Shown: positions 7,411 through 16,550, numbered from the stretch's first letter. The stretch is DNA of 35,381 nt from Streptomyces gardneri (GCF_006539185.1 NZ_BJMN01000069.1:1-35381); one strand, 5' to 3'. Notes: generated by a model from the letters alone, not told the origin. Made by a program: numbers and translations.

Positions 7411-8775
7411 ATGACGAACGAGCACCCGCAGCCGCCACGCCGGGCCCGGACCGAGCCTCCGTCACCCGCCGCGCCCCGGTCCCCCACCGCACCGGCCCTG
7501 CCCACCGCGCCCCCTCCGCCCTCCCTGACCGGGTCCCCCTTCGACTCGGACACCTTCACCTCCGCCACCTTCGTGACGGTCGGCCGCGGCCCCACCCTCG
7601 CCCTCGCGGCCGTCTGGCTCCTCACCCGCATCGGCATGCTCGTACTGCTCCTCCGCGACGACCTCGGCATCGGCGGCGTCGCCCGCGAGGTGGACCTCTA
7701 CCGGCACTGGTACGGGCAGTTCGCGAGCGGCACCTTCCCGCCGGGAGACGTCACCTGGCAGTACCCGCCCGGCGCGGGCCTCGTGATCATGGCGCCGGGT
7801 CTCCTGCCCTCGCTCACGTACTTCCAGGCCTTCGTGGCCCTCGCCCTCCTCGCGGACGCGGTCATCACCCTCGCCCTCGCCCGCGCCGACAGCGAGCGCC
7901 TCACCCACGGCGCCTGGTACTGGGTCTGCGGCCTCCCGCTCCTCCTGCACCTCCCCCTCGCGCGGTACGACGTCCACACCACCGCTCTCGCCGTCCTCGC
8001 CCTGCTCGCCGTCAACGCCCGCTCGACGGGCGCCCATCAGTTCGGCGGGGCGCTCGCCGGGATCGGCGCCATGGTCAAGGTCTGGCCGGCGCTCACCCTG
8101 ATCGGCACACCCCGGGGCCGTACCACCCGCGAGGCCTGGACCGCCGCCGTCACCGCCTCGGTCGCCCTCGTCGCCACCCTCGCGCTGTTCTTCTCGAACT
8201 CGCTCGGCTTCCTCCGCATGCAGGGCAACCGCGGCATCCAGGTCGAGTCCCTGGGCGGCACGGCCCTCGCGCTGGCCGAAGCCGCGGGGATCTGGCCGGG
8301 CCGGGTCGAGTTCCGCTACGGCTCCTTCGAGTACGTCGGACCGTACGCGTCCAGCCTGGGGCACCTCGCCCTGCTGCTCACCGTCATCGCCCTCGGCTGG
8401 CTGCTGCTCTGGCGCGTCCGGGCCCGGCGCTGGACCCCCGCGACCCCGCTCGACGCGGCCTTCGCCGCCGTCCTCCTCTTCACCGCCACCAGCCGGGTCA
8501 TCAGCCCCCAGTACATGGTCTGGCTCCTCGGCCTCGCCGCCGTCTGCCTGACCTCCCGCCGGACCGTGATGCGCCCGGCGGCCCTGCTCCTGCTCCCGGC
8601 GGCGGCGCTGAGCTCGCTCGCGTACCCCGTCCTGTACCTGGAGGTCCTCGCCGGCACGCCCTCCGGCATCACCGTCATGGTGGTCCGCAACGGCCTGCTC
8701 CTCGCGGCGGCCCTGCTCGCCGCCCGCCGCCTGTGGACCTCGACGGTCACCGAGCCCCCCGAGCAGACCGACTGA
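7411..8775 (+). CDS. GT87-like polyprenol-dependent membrane glycosyltransferase
   Basis: A 454-residue multi-pass membrane protein. The first 55 residues are Pro-rich. The first extracellular loop holds REVDLYRHWYGQFASG and TWQYPPG, the acidic residue and YPPG block seen in GT-C glycosyltransferases of the GT87/DUF2029 group (actinobacterial mannosyltransferase relatives). Later blocks ARYDVHTTALAVLAL, GAMVKVWPAL and TSRVISPQYMVW also fit. It likely transfers a sugar from a polyprenyl-phosphate donor on the outer face of the membrane. It lies 30 nt after the exporter ATPase and probably belongs with it. GGAGGG directly abuts the ATG (no spacer) and TACAGT lies at 7397-7402, so a leaderless start is possible. 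It ends before a strong hairpin. Confidence 0.82.
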   Translation: MTNEHPQPPRRARTEPPSPAAPRSPTAPALPTAPPPPSLTGSPFDSDTFTSATFVTVGRGPTLALAAVWLLTRIGMLVLLLRDDLGIGGVAREVDLYRHWYGQFASGTFPPGDVTWQYPPGAGLVIMAPGLLPSLTYFQAFVALALLADAVITLALARADSERLTHGAWYWVCGLPLLLHLPLARYDVHTTALAVLALLAVNARSTGAHQFGGALAGIGAMVKVWPALTLIGTPRGRTTREAWTAAVTASVALVATLALFFSNSLGFLRMQGNRGIQVESLGGTALALAEAAGIWPGRVEFRYGSFEYVGPYASSLGHLALLLTVIALGWLLLWRVRARRWTPATPLDAAFAAVLLFTATSRVISPQYMVWLLGLAAVCLTSRRTVMRPAALLLLPAAALSSLAYPVLYLEVLAGTPSGITVMVVRNGLLLAAALLAARRLWTSTVTEPPEQTD

Positions 8776-8790
8776 GGAAGAGAAAGCGGA

Positions 8791-8842
8791 AGGGGAAGGG
8801 GAAAGGGAAGGGGAAAGGGAAGGGGAAAGGGAAGGGGAAGGG
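8791..8842 (+). repeat. G-rich 12-bp tandem repeat, nine G-runs
   Basis: Nine runs of three or four G separated by AA or AAA fill 8792-8842, essentially repeats of GGGGAAAGGGAA. The spacing (loops of 2-3) is ideal for G-quadruplexes on the plus strand, in the 3' untranslated region of the glycosyltransferase mRNA. Confidence 0.85.
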
Positions 8843-8867
8843 CCCCGCCGGAACACCGGCGGGGCCC
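8840..8867. terminator. Bidirectional terminator between the GT87-like gene and gdh
   Basis: A perfect 12-bp stem: GGGCCCCGCCGG at 8840-8851, loop AACA, CCGGCGGGGCCC at 8856-8867. It is extended by AA/TT and part of the G-run/CCC pairing. It separates two convergent genes and the gdh stop lies 16 nt further. Confidence 0.88.
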
Positions 8868-8882
8868 TTCCCTTTCACACGG

Positions 8883-11800
8883 CTAGCTGTGCGAACGCAG
8901 CAGCGTGCGCATCGTCCGCATGGCCACCGACAGGTTCGCCAGGTCGAAGGTGTCCGAGCCCTGGATCTCCTCCAGGGTCGTCCGCGCGCGGCCCAGGATC
9001 GCCGCGTTCTTCTCCTCCCAGGCCTTGAACCGCTCCTCCGGGCTCGACGTGCCGTTGCCGACCGTCAGGACGTCGGCGGTGAGCGCCGAGTGCGCCGCGA
9101 AGAGGTCCTCGCGGATCGAGGCGCGGGCCATCGACTGCCACCGGTCGGCGCGCGGCAGCTCGATGATCCGGTCCATGAGGTCGGTGATCCGCAGCCGGTC
9201 GGCCAGGTCGTAGTAGACCTCGGCCACCGCGAGCGGCTCCTGGCCCGTCCGGTCCGCGATCGCGACGATGTCGAGGATCGGGAACGCGGACGAGAAGCCG
9301 GCGACCCGCAGCGCGAGCTCCTCCGGCACGCCGACCTCGGTCAGCTCGTCCAGGATCGACTGGTACCACTCCAGGTCCGAGCCGCGCAGCAGCTGCGGCA
9401 GCTGCGTCCAGACCTCCTCCACCCGGTCGGCGAAGAACTCGATGGTCTCGCCGATCTGGAGCGGCTGCGGCCGGTTGTTGAGCAGCCAGCGGGTGCCGCG
9501 CTCGACGAGCCGGCGGGAGTGCAGCCGCATCCGGGTCTGGACGTCGGCGGGCACCTGGTTGTCGAGAGCCTCGACGGCGTCCCAGACCTGGCCGAGGCGG
9601 AAGACCACCCGGGCCGCGGTCTGCGCGCGGACGATCTCCTCGATCGACGCGCCGGTCTCCTCGCGGAGGCGGTGCAGGAAGGTCGAGCCACCGGCGTTGA
9701 CGGTGTCGTTGACCAGGACCGTGGTGATGATCTCGCGGCGCAGGGCGTGGTTGTCGACGGCCTCGGTGAACTTCTCGCGCAGCAGCGTCGGGAAGTACGC
9801 GTGGAGCAGCCCGCGCAGGTACGGGTCGTCCGGCAGCTCCGTACCGATCAGCTCGTCGGCCACCGTGATCTTGGTGTACGCGAGGAGGACGGCGAGCTCC
9901 GGCTGGCTCAGGCCCCGGCTGTTGTTGAGCAGCTCGCGGATCTGCCGGTCGTTGGGCAGGAACTCCAGGGAGCGGTCGAGGCTGCCGTCGCGGCCCAGGC
10001 GGCGCATGAAGCGCTGGTGGGCGTGGAGCAGCGAGGGCGACTGGGTGACGGCGTTGGCGAGGGCCGTGTTCTGCGCGTAGTTGTTGCGCAGGACGAGCGT
10101 GCCGACCTCGTCCGTCATCTCCGCGAGGATCTTGTTGCGCTGCTTGACGGTCATGTCGCCCTCGGCGACGAGCCCGTTGAGCAGGATCTTGATGTTGACC
10201 TCGTGGTCGGAGGTGTCGACGCCGGCGCTGTTGTCGATGGCGTCGGTGTTGACCTTGCCGCCCTCGCCCTCGGGGCCGCCGGTGCGCGCGAACTCGATGC
10301 GGCCCAGCTGGGTCGCGCCGAGGTTGCCGCCCTCGCCGATGACCTTGGCGCGGACGTCCTGGCCGTCGACGCGGATGGCGTCGTTGGCCTTGTCGCCGAC
10401 GTCGGCGTTGGACTCGGCCGAGGACTTGACGTACGTACCGATGCCGCCGTTCCACAGCAGGTCGACGGGCGCGTGGAGCACGGCCTTCATCAGCTCGGCC
10501 GGGGTCATCTTGGTGACGCCGTCCTCGATGCCGAGGGCGGCCCTGACCTGCGCGTTGACCGGGATCGACTTGGCGCTGCGGGGGTGGATGCCGCCACCCG
10601 CGGAGAGCAGCGAGGTGTCGTAGTCGGCCCAGGACGAGCGGGGCAGGTCGAAGAGCCGGCGGCGCTCGGCGTACGAGACGGCCGCGTCCGGGTTCGGGTC
10701 GATGAAGATGTGCCGGTGGTCGAACGCGGCGATCAGGCGGATGTGCTCGCTGAGCAGCATGCCGTTGCCGAAGACGTCGCCGGACATGTCGCCGACGCCG
10801 ACGACCGTGAAGTCCTCGGTCTGGGTGTCGTGACCCAGCTCGCGGAAGTGGCGCTTGACCGACTCCCAGGCACCGCGGGCGGTGATGCCCATGCCCTTGT
10901 GGTCGTAGCCGGCCGAGCCGCCGGAGGCGAAGGCGTCGCCGAGCCAGAAGCCGTACGACTCGGCGACCCCGTTGGCGATGTCGGAGAAGGTCGCGGTGCC
11001 CTTGTCGGCGGCGACGACGAGGTAGGTGTCGTCCTCGTCGTGGCGGACCACGTCGAGCGGCGGCACGACCTCGCCCGCGACCAGGTTGTCGGTGATGTCG
11101 AGCAGCGCCGAGATGAAGGTCTTGTAGCTCTCGATGCCCTCGGCGAGCCAGGCGTCGCGGTCCACGGCCGGGTCCGGGAGCTGCTTGGCGACGAAGCCGC
11201 CCTTGGCGCCGACGGGCACGATGACGGTGTTCTTCACCATCTGCGCCTTGACCAGGCCGAGGACCTCCGTACGGAAGTCCTCACGGCGGTCGGACCAGCG
11301 CAGACCGCCTCGGGCGACCTTGCCGAAGCGCAGGTGGACGCCCTCGACGCGCGGCGAGTACACCCAGATCTCGAAGGCGGGGCGCGGGGCCGGCAGGTCG
11401 GGGATGGCCTGCGGGTCGAACTTCATCGACACGTAGGAGTGCGGGGCGCCGTCGACCGACTTCTGGAAGAAGTTGGTCCGCAGCGTGGCCTTGATGACGG
11501 TGAGGAAGGACCGCAGGATCCGGTCCTCGTCCAGGCTCGCGACCTGGTCGAGGGCGGCGTCCAGCTCCTCCAGGAGCGCGTCGATCAGCTCGGTGCCGGC
11601 GCGCTGGCGCTCCGGGGCCATCCGGGCCTCGAAGAGGTTGACGAGCAGCCGCGTGGTGTGGACGTTGTCACGGAGGGTGTCCTCCATGTAGTCCTGGCTG
11701 AACGTCGCACCGGCCTGGCGCAGGTACTTGGCGTAGGCGCGCAGCACCATCGCCTCGCGCCAGTTGAGCCCGGCGGAGAGGACGAGGGAGTTGAAGTTGT

Positions 11801-13850
11801 CGTTCTCGGCCTCGCCCGTCCAGGTGGCGGCGAAGGCCTCCTGGAAACGCTCGCGGGCGTCGTCGCCGAGGTAGTCGCCGCCGTTGCCGGTCGGGACCGG
11901 CATCCGCAGACCGAAGTCGTAGACCCAGGCGTGGGTGCGGTCGGCGCAGCGCAGCTCGTACGGGCGCTCGTCGGTGACCTCGACGCCGAGCCGGTTGAGG
12001 ACCGGCAGGACGGCGGAGAGGGAGATCGGGTCGCCGGTCTTGTAGATCTTGAAGCGGCGCTCGCCGGGGCCGGCGACGACGGGCTCGTAGAGGGAGAGCG
12101 CGAAGTCCTTGTCCGTACGGGCGAGGGCCTCCAGGTGGACCAGGTCGGCGACGGCCGCGCGCGGCGAGTGGTCGGCCTTGTAGCCCTCGGGGAAGGCGTT
12201 GCCGTAGCGGCGGAGCAGCTCGGCGGCGCGCTCCTCGCCCAGCTCGGCGTTGAGCGCCTCGCCGAAGCCGTCGGCCCAGGAGCGGGTGGCCTCGACGAGC
12301 CGGGACTCGATGCGGTCGACGTCGGCGTCGGTCAGCTTGGCGAGCTCTGTGCCGGGCTTGACCCGGACGACGAAGTGCAGCCGGGAGAGGATCGACTCGG
12401 TGTTCCAGGCGGTGAAGTCGACGCTGGTGCCGTCGAGCTCCTCCTTCAGGATGTCGATGATCCGCAGCCGGACGCGGGTCGTGTAGCGGTCGCGCGGCAG
12501 GTAGACGAGGGCCGAGTAGTAGCGGCCGTACTCGTCCTGGCGCAGGTAGAGCCGCAGCCGGCGCCGCTCCTGGAGGTACAGGACGCTGGTGACGATGGAC
12601 TGGAGCTGGTCGACCGGGGTCTGGAAGAGCTCGTCGCGCGGGTAGGTCTCCAGGATCTGGAGCAGGTCGCGGCCGTCGTGGCTGTTCGGCGAGAAGCCGG
12701 CGCCCGCCAGGACCTCCTGGACCTTGCGCTTGACGACGGGGACCCGGCGGACGGACTCGGTGTAGGCGGCGGACGAGAACAGTCCGAGGAAGCGACGCTC
12801 ACCGATGACGTTGCCCTCGGTGTCGAACTTCTTCACACCGATGTAGTCGAGGTACGAGGGGCGGTGCACGGTCGCCCGGCTGTTGGCCTTCGTCAGGATC
12901 AGCAGCTTATGCTCGCGCGCCTTGGCGCGGGCGTCGGCGGGCAGCCGGCTGAAGGAGGGCGAGACGGGGTGGGCGTGGTGGCCCTCGTCGTCGCCGGAGT
13001 GCTGCGGGTCGGAGCGCAGGATGCCGAGGCCGGTGCCGGGCACGGCGGACAGGGCGTCGCCGTTGACGAGCTCGTACTCGCGGTAGCCGAGGAAGGTGAA
13101 GTGGTCGTCGGCGAGCCAGCGCAGCAGCTCGCGGGCCTCGTCCACCTCGGTGGGACGCAGGTCGGAGGCGGTGGGCTCGGCCGGGAGGCCCTCGGCGATC
13201 CGCAGAGCGGCATCGCGCATCTTGTCCCAGTCCTCGACCGTCTCCCGGACGTCGGACAGGACGCGGAGCAGGTCCGCGGTGATCTGCTTGAGGTCGGCGC
13301 GGTCGGTCTCGCGGTCGATCTCGACGTGGATCCAGGACTCGGTGAGCGCGTCGTGCGGCAGCTCGCCCTCGATCTGGGCCGCCAGGACCTCGATGAGCTT
13401 TCCGGCGACGTCACGGCGGACGAGGACCTGCGGGTGGATCACGACGTGGATGCCGCGGCCCTGGCGGGACAGCTCGTTGGTGACGGAGTCGACGAGGAAG
13501 GGCATGTCGTCGGTGACGACCTCGACGACGGAGTGGCTGCTGGTCCAGCCGTTCTCCTCCACCGTCGGGGTGTGGACGCGCACGTTCGCGGTGCCCTGCG
13601 GGCGGTTCTCCGCGAGCCGGTAGTGAGAGAGCGCGGCGCCGAACACGTCGACCGGGTCCCGGTCGCCGAGGTCCTCCGGCGCGGTGTGCAGGTAGTAGCG
13701 CTGGAGGTATTCGAGCACGGTGTCCCGGTCCGGGCGCTCCCCGGCACCCTCCGGGCCCGTCGGAAGTCGCCCCCCGACCGGGCTGTGCTCAGCTACCCGA
13801 GCGGCCCTTTCGAGCAGCTCGGCCTTGGCTTCGTCCAGCTTGGTCTGCAT
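8883..13850 (-). CDS. gdh: Large NAD-dependent glutamate dehydrogenase (about 180 kDa class)
   Basis: A 1655-residue protein, the size of the GDH class described from Streptomyces clavuligerus. It oxidises glutamate to 2-oxoglutarate and ammonium with NAD, feeding carbon from amino acids into the TCA cycle. The long N-terminal half holds ACT-like regulatory segments. The catalytic core is recognisable by FGKVARGGLRWSDRREDFRT, VPVGAKGGFVAK (catalytic Lys region, about residue 880) and the nucleotide-binding VVGVGDMSGDVFGNGML with IFIDPNPD. I chose ATG 13850 because AGGAG lies 9 nt upstream. The frame extends 18 codons further without a good site. It is monocistronic and convergent with the GT87-like gene. 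I see no frameshift. Confidence 0.96.
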   Translation of the reverse strand: MQTKLDEAKAELLERAARVAEHSPVGGRLPTGPEGAGERPDRDTVLEYLQRYYLHTAPEDLGDRDPVDVFGAALSHYRLAENRPQGTANVRVHTPTVEENGWTSSHSVVEVVTDDMPFLVDSVTNELSRQGRGIHVVIHPQVLVRRDVAGKLIEVLAAQIEGELPHDALTESWIHVEIDRETDRADLKQITADLLRVLSDVRETVEDWDKMRDAALRIAEGLPAEPTASDLRPTEVDEARELLRWLADDHFTFLGYREYELVNGDALSAVPGTGLGILRSDPQHSGDDEGHHAHPVSPSFSRLPADARAKAREHKLLILTKANSRATVHRPSYLDYIGVKKFDTEGNVIGERRFLGLFSSAAYTESVRRVPVVKRKVQEVLAGAGFSPNSHDGRDLLQILETYPRDELFQTPVDQLQSIVTSVLYLQERRRLRLYLRQDEYGRYYSALVYLPRDRYTTRVRLRIIDILKEELDGTSVDFTAWNTESILSRLHFVVRVKPGTELAKLTDADVDRIESRLVEATRSWADGFGEALNAELGEERAAELLRRYGNAFPEGYKADHSPRAAVADLVHLEALARTDKDFALSLYEPVVAGPGERRFKIYKTGDPISLSAVLPVLNRLGVEVTDERPYELRCADRTHAWVYDFGLRMPVPTGNGGDYLGDDARERFQEAFAATWTGEAENDNFNSLVLSAGLNWREAMVLRAYAKYLRQAGATFSQDYMEDTLRDNVHTTRLLVNLFEARMAPERQRAGTELIDALLEELDAALDQVASLDEDRILRSFLTVIKATLRTNFFQKSVDGAPHSYVSMKFDPQAIPDLPAPRPAFEIWVYSPRVEGVHLRFGKVARGGLRWSDRREDFRTEVLGLVKAQMVKNTVIVPVGAKGGFVAKQLPDPAVDRDAWLAEGIESYKTFISALLDITDNLVAGEVVPPLDVVRHDEDDTYLVVAADKGTATFSDIANGVAESYGFWLGDAFASGGSAGYDHKGMGITARGAWESVKRHFRELGHDTQTEDFTVVGVGDMSGDVFGNGMLLSEHIRLIAAFDHRHIFIDPNPDAAVSYAERRRLFDLPRSSWADYDTSLLSAGGGIHPRSAKSIPVNAQVRAALGIEDGVTKMTPAELMKAVLHAPVDLLWNGGIGTYVKSSAESNADVGDKANDAIRVDGQDVRAKVIGEGGNLGATQLGRIEFARTGGPEGEGGKVNTDAIDNSAGVDTSDHEVNIKILLNGLVAEGDMTVKQRNKILAEMTDEVGTLVLRNNYAQNTALANAVTQSPSLLHAHQRFMRRLGRDGSLDRSLEFLPNDRQIRELLNNSRGLSQPELAVLLAYTKITVADELIGTELPDDPYLRGLLHAYFPTLLREKFTEAVDNHALRREIITTVLVNDTVNAGGSTFLHRLREETGASIEEIVRAQTAARVVFRLGQVWDAVEALDNQVPADVQTRMRLHSRRLVERGTRWLLNNRPQPLQIGETIEFFADRVEEVWTQLPQLLRGSDLEWYQSILDELTEVGVPEELALRVAGFSSAFPILDIVAIADRTGQEPLAVAEVYYDLADRLRITDLMDRIIELPRADRWQSMARASIREDLFAAHSALTADVLTVGNGTSSPEERFKAWEEKNAAILGRARTTLEEIQGSDTFDLANLSVAMRTMRTLLRSHS

Positions 13851-14280
13851 GTCCTCTGACTCCTGTCGCGCGCCGTTGCGTGACGTCGGTGGAAGAAAGG
13901 GCACAACGCCACGACGCGGTGATTCCGGCCGAAGACGACGTTATGCCCGGATGAGAGATGCCCAGGTCGTTATCGGCCACAGAACGCGGCGCGCCCGGAC
14001 GGAGAGGATCGGCGAACGCACCGTCGGCCCGGCCACTGTCATGGGCCGGGCGGCAGCCGGGGGCTTCGCTGCCCCCACGGCGTATCGCGCTGATCACGGC
14101 AAAAGCCTATCGCTCCCGCACCCCGAACCGTCATGAGCCGTATGCGTACAAAAGAGCGGGCCAAGTTTGACGTTATGGACAGCGACACGTGTCCTCTTGG
14201 CAAACCGGCCCGCCGGGGGCAGCGTGTACGCAAGCATGGGCACAGCACGACAGACCGACCATCTGTGACCTGGGAGAGCC
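13851..14280. other. Intergenic region between divergent gdh and PfpI-like genes (430 bp)
   Basis: No supported gene. It must hold both promoters, but I see no convincing -35/-10 pair. It contains the 9-bp direct repeat GACGTTATG at 13937-13945 and 14169-14177, and a perfect 10-bp palindrome GACACGTGTC at 14184-14193. Confidence 0.6.
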
Positions 14281-14835
14281 ATGGCGAAGATCCTGATCGT
14301 GACCGGGGACGCGGCGGAGTCGCTGGAGGTGATGTACCCCTACCAGCGGCTGCTCGAGGAGGGTTACGAGGTGGACATCGCCGCCCCCGCCCGCAAGCAG
14401 CTCCGCTTCGTCGTCCACGACTTCGAGCCGGGTTTCGACACGTACACGGAGAAGCCCGGCTACACCTGGCCCGCGGACCTGGCCTTCTCGGAGGTCGACC
14501 CGGGCGCGTACGTGGCGGTGGTGATCCCGGGCGGCCGGGCACCGGAGTACCTGCGCAACGACCCGGAGCTCCGCAAGATCCTCAAGGCCTTCTTCGACGC
14601 GGACAAGCCGGTGGCCCAGATCTGCCACGGCCCGCTCCTGACGGCGGCGGTCGGCGGCCTGGAGGGCCGCAGGGTCACGGCGTACCCGGCCCTGGAACTC
14701 GACATGCAGGCGGCCGGAGCCACCTTCCAGGACACGGCGGCCGTGGTCGACGGCCTCCTGGTCTCCTCCCGGGCCTGGCCGGACCACCCCACCTGGATGC
14801 GCGAATTCCTGAAGGTCCTCCGAGCAAAGGCCTGA
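14281..14835 (+). CDS. DJ-1/PfpI family protein
   Basis: A 184-residue protein covering the whole DJ-1/PfpI fold. The nucleophile elbow is AQICHGPLL, with Cys115 followed by His116. The conserved acidic residue is Glu16 in AAESLEVMYP. The glycine block is VVIPGGRAPEYLR (80-92). Family members include cysteine proteases, glyoxalases/deglycases and stress chaperones, and the exact activity cannot be read from motifs. GGGAGAG lies just upstream of ATG 14281. The gene stands alone, divergent from gdh and followed by a structured intergenic region. Confidence 0.92.
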   Translation: MAKILIVTGDAAESLEVMYPYQRLLEEGYEVDIAAPARKQLRFVVHDFEPGFDTYTEKPGYTWPADLAFSEVDPGAYVAVVIPGGRAPEYLRNDPELRKILKAFFDADKPVAQICHGPLLTAAVGGLEGRRVTAYPALELDMQAAGATFQDTAAVVDGLLVSSRAWPDHPTWMREFLKVLRAKA

Positions 14836-14974
14836 CACCCCGAAGGTCCGATGGCCTGCCGGCACCCGCCGGCGGGCTACAGGACCCGCCCGACCCGCCC
14901 ACGGTGGGCCGCCGACGGCGCTCACACCCCACGGGGAGGCCCGCAGACGATGTCCGAGTCGGACGGGTGGTGCG

Positions 14975-15018
14975 GGTGGGAACCCCGAGCCCGGCCGGAG
15001 GCCGGGCGCACTCCCACC
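14975..15018. terminator. Hairpin between convergent PfpI-like and HAD genes
   Basis: An outer stem GGTGGGA (14975-14981) pairs with TCCCACC (15012-15018). An inner stem GCCCGGC (14989-14995) pairs with GCCGGGC (15001-15007). A second small hairpin, GCCCC-GCA-GGGGC, lies at 15078-15090 next to the HAD stop. Together they probably end both transcripts. The rest of the 264-bp gap holds no gene I can support. Confidence 0.65.
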
Positions 15019-15099
15019 GGCGCGGCAGCCGCCGACGGCGCCCAGGCCCGCACGGGAAGCCCCGCGCCCGGGCTCCGGCCCCGCAGGGGCGAGGAGGCC

Positions 15100-15756
15100 C
15101 TAGACCAGCTCCTCCGCCACCGCAACCGCCTCCGCCAGCGAATCCACCACCGGCACCCCCACCCGCTCCAGCGAAGCCCGACTGTGCGACCCCCCGGTGT
15201 ACAGCACCGCCCTCGCCCCCACATGCGCCGCCGCCAAAGCGTCGTCCGCGGCGTCACCGATGACCACGACCCGCTCCGCCGGAACACTCAGCGCCGCCAG
15301 GTGCCGCACCATGTGCCCGGACTTCCCGTCCGTGGACGTGTCGACCCGCCCGTCCATCCGGACGAACCGCTCGGCGATCCCGTGCCGCCGCACGAGCGGT
15401 ATGAGCTCGGCGTGCGGCGCGAGCGACAGCAGCGACTGCGTGAACCCGGAGGCCTGCCGCGCCGCGAGCAGCTCAGCAGCGCCGAGGGTGAGCCCGCAGT
15501 CCTCGGCCCGCGCCCAGTAGTGCCGGTGGAAGGCCCCGTCCATGACGGTCCACTCCTCGTCGGTGGGCAGCCGCCCCATGAGCCGCTCGTAGAACTTGGG
15601 CACCGGCACCGTGTACAGCTCGCGGTACCGCTCCAGCGTGATCTGTTCGAGCCCGAGCTCGGCGAAGGCCGCGTTCGTCGCCCCGATCACCGCACCGGTG
15701 TCGTCGAGCAGTGTGCCGTTCCAGTCCCAGACCAGGTGCTTCCCGTGCTTCCCCAT
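15100..15756 (-). CDS. HAD-family hydrolase (phosphoglycolate-phosphatase-like)
   Basis: A 218-residue HAD protein. Motif I is HLVWDWNGTLLDD with nucleophile Asp11, motif II Ser is in SLLSLAPH, the Lys is in TDGKSGHM, and motif III is VVVIGDAADD. A helical cap sits between motifs I and II (C1-type), as in small phosphatases acting on phosphoglycolate-like metabolites. Unusual: the residue two after the nucleophile, normally the acid/base Asp, is Asn13. ATG 15756 has no obvious ribosome-binding site. TACCGT 6 nt upstream of it (15763-15768 on the minus strand) leaves a leaderless start possible. The upstream DUF6912-like gene is 58 nt away on the same strand. Confidence 0.88.
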   Translation of the reverse strand: MGKHGKHLVWDWNGTLLDDTGAVIGATNAAFAELGLEQITLERYRELYTVPVPKFYERLMGRLPTDEEWTVMDGAFHRHYWARAEDCGLTLGAAELLAARQASGFTQSLLSLAPHAELIPLVRRHGIAERFVRMDGRVDTSTDGKSGHMVRHLAALSVPAERVVVIGDAADDALAAAHVGARAVLYTGGSHSRASLERVGVPVVDSLAEAVAVAEELV

Positions 15757-15814
15757 GGAAAGACGGTACCCGCCGCCTCGGACAGCGAAGAGCGCCCCGG
15801 CACGGGGAGGGACG

Positions 15815-16321
15815 TCAGCCCAGCAGCTCGGGGATCTCCTGCACCCCGAACCACAGCAGCTCATGGTCCTCGGCCCCGTCCACGACGAACTGGGCGTCGT
15901 CGTCGCCCTGGTCCGCCGCCCCCAGCGCGCCCGCCGCCGCCGTGACGTCGGCCACCGCGTCGTCCGCGTCGGCGTGCACCGCCCCCGCCTTGGCCAGCGG
16001 AACCGGCCCCGTGATCCGGACCTCGCCGATGGAATCGGCGTGGAGCCCACCGTCGGGGTCGACGGCCACATCCTTGTCGGCCACGTCGACGGCGAGGACG
16101 ATCCGGCGGCGGGGCGCCGCGGGGAGGCCTGCGAGGAGCCGCAGGGAGGCGGCCGCGGCCCGGTTGAGCGCCGCGTACTCCAGCTCCTCGATGTCGTCGG
16201 AGACGTACCACTCGCGCAGCGCGGGGGTGACGGCGTACGCGGCGATCGGTCCGGTACCCAGCTCGCCGGCCTTGTGCACCTGTGCGAGACCGGGGAGGGT
16301 CAGAGGGACGTACACGCGCAT
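15815..16321 (-). CDS. DUF6912-like conserved hypothetical protein
   Basis: A 168-residue soluble acidic protein starting MRVYVPLTLPGLAQVHKAGE. It has no signal peptide or membrane segment. The pattern RVYVPLTL...WYVSDDIEELEYAAL...RRIVLAVDVADKDV matches what I recall of a small actinobacterial family of unknown function found near secA (DUF6912, name tentative). Its C-terminal half is rich in Asp, Ala and Val (AVADVTAAAGALGAADQGDDDAQ, interrupted). It lies upstream of the HAD gene on the same strand and may be co-transcribed with it. No function can be offered. Confidence 0.72.
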   Translation of the reverse strand: MRVYVPLTLPGLAQVHKAGELGTGPIAAYAVTPALREWYVSDDIEELEYAALNRAAAASLRLLAGLPAAPRRRIVLAVDVADKDVAVDPDGGLHADSIGEVRITGPVPLAKAGAVHADADDAVADVTAAAGALGAADQGDDDAQFVVDGAEDHELLWFGVQEIPELLG

Positions 16322-16531
16322 GGCTGGCCGCTTTCGTAGACGGAGAGGCCCTCAGGATACGTGCGGAGTCCCCCTTCGGGGCGGCGGGCCGAAGGCGTCG
16401 CACGTCCACCGCCGACGCACCTCTGCGAGGCCCTGAAGAGCCACTTTTCCCCCTCGTCACCCTGATAGGTGATCCCGCGCGAGGGCTCCCGCGCGGCCCC
16501 GGACTCCTTGCGGGGGCTCGGAGCCCACCCG

Positions 16532-16537
16532 TACAAG
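16532..16537 (+). promoter_or_regulatory. Weak -10 candidate of the Rv3235-like gene
   Basis: TACAAG at 16532-16537, with TTGCGG at 16508-16513 (spacer 18). Transcription would begin around 16544, just before the dyad at 16551-16576. The match is weak and tentative. Confidence 0.3.
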
Positions 16538-16550
16538 ATCCCCAACGGAA

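Noticed and set aside
7401..13859. A 2152-codon open frame antisense to the glycosyltransferase 3' end and the whole of gdh
   Set aside because: Its composition (Asp/Val/Leu/Gly/Arg-rich, no domains) is what high third-position G/C produces opposite a real gene; gdh on the other strand has full family motifs.
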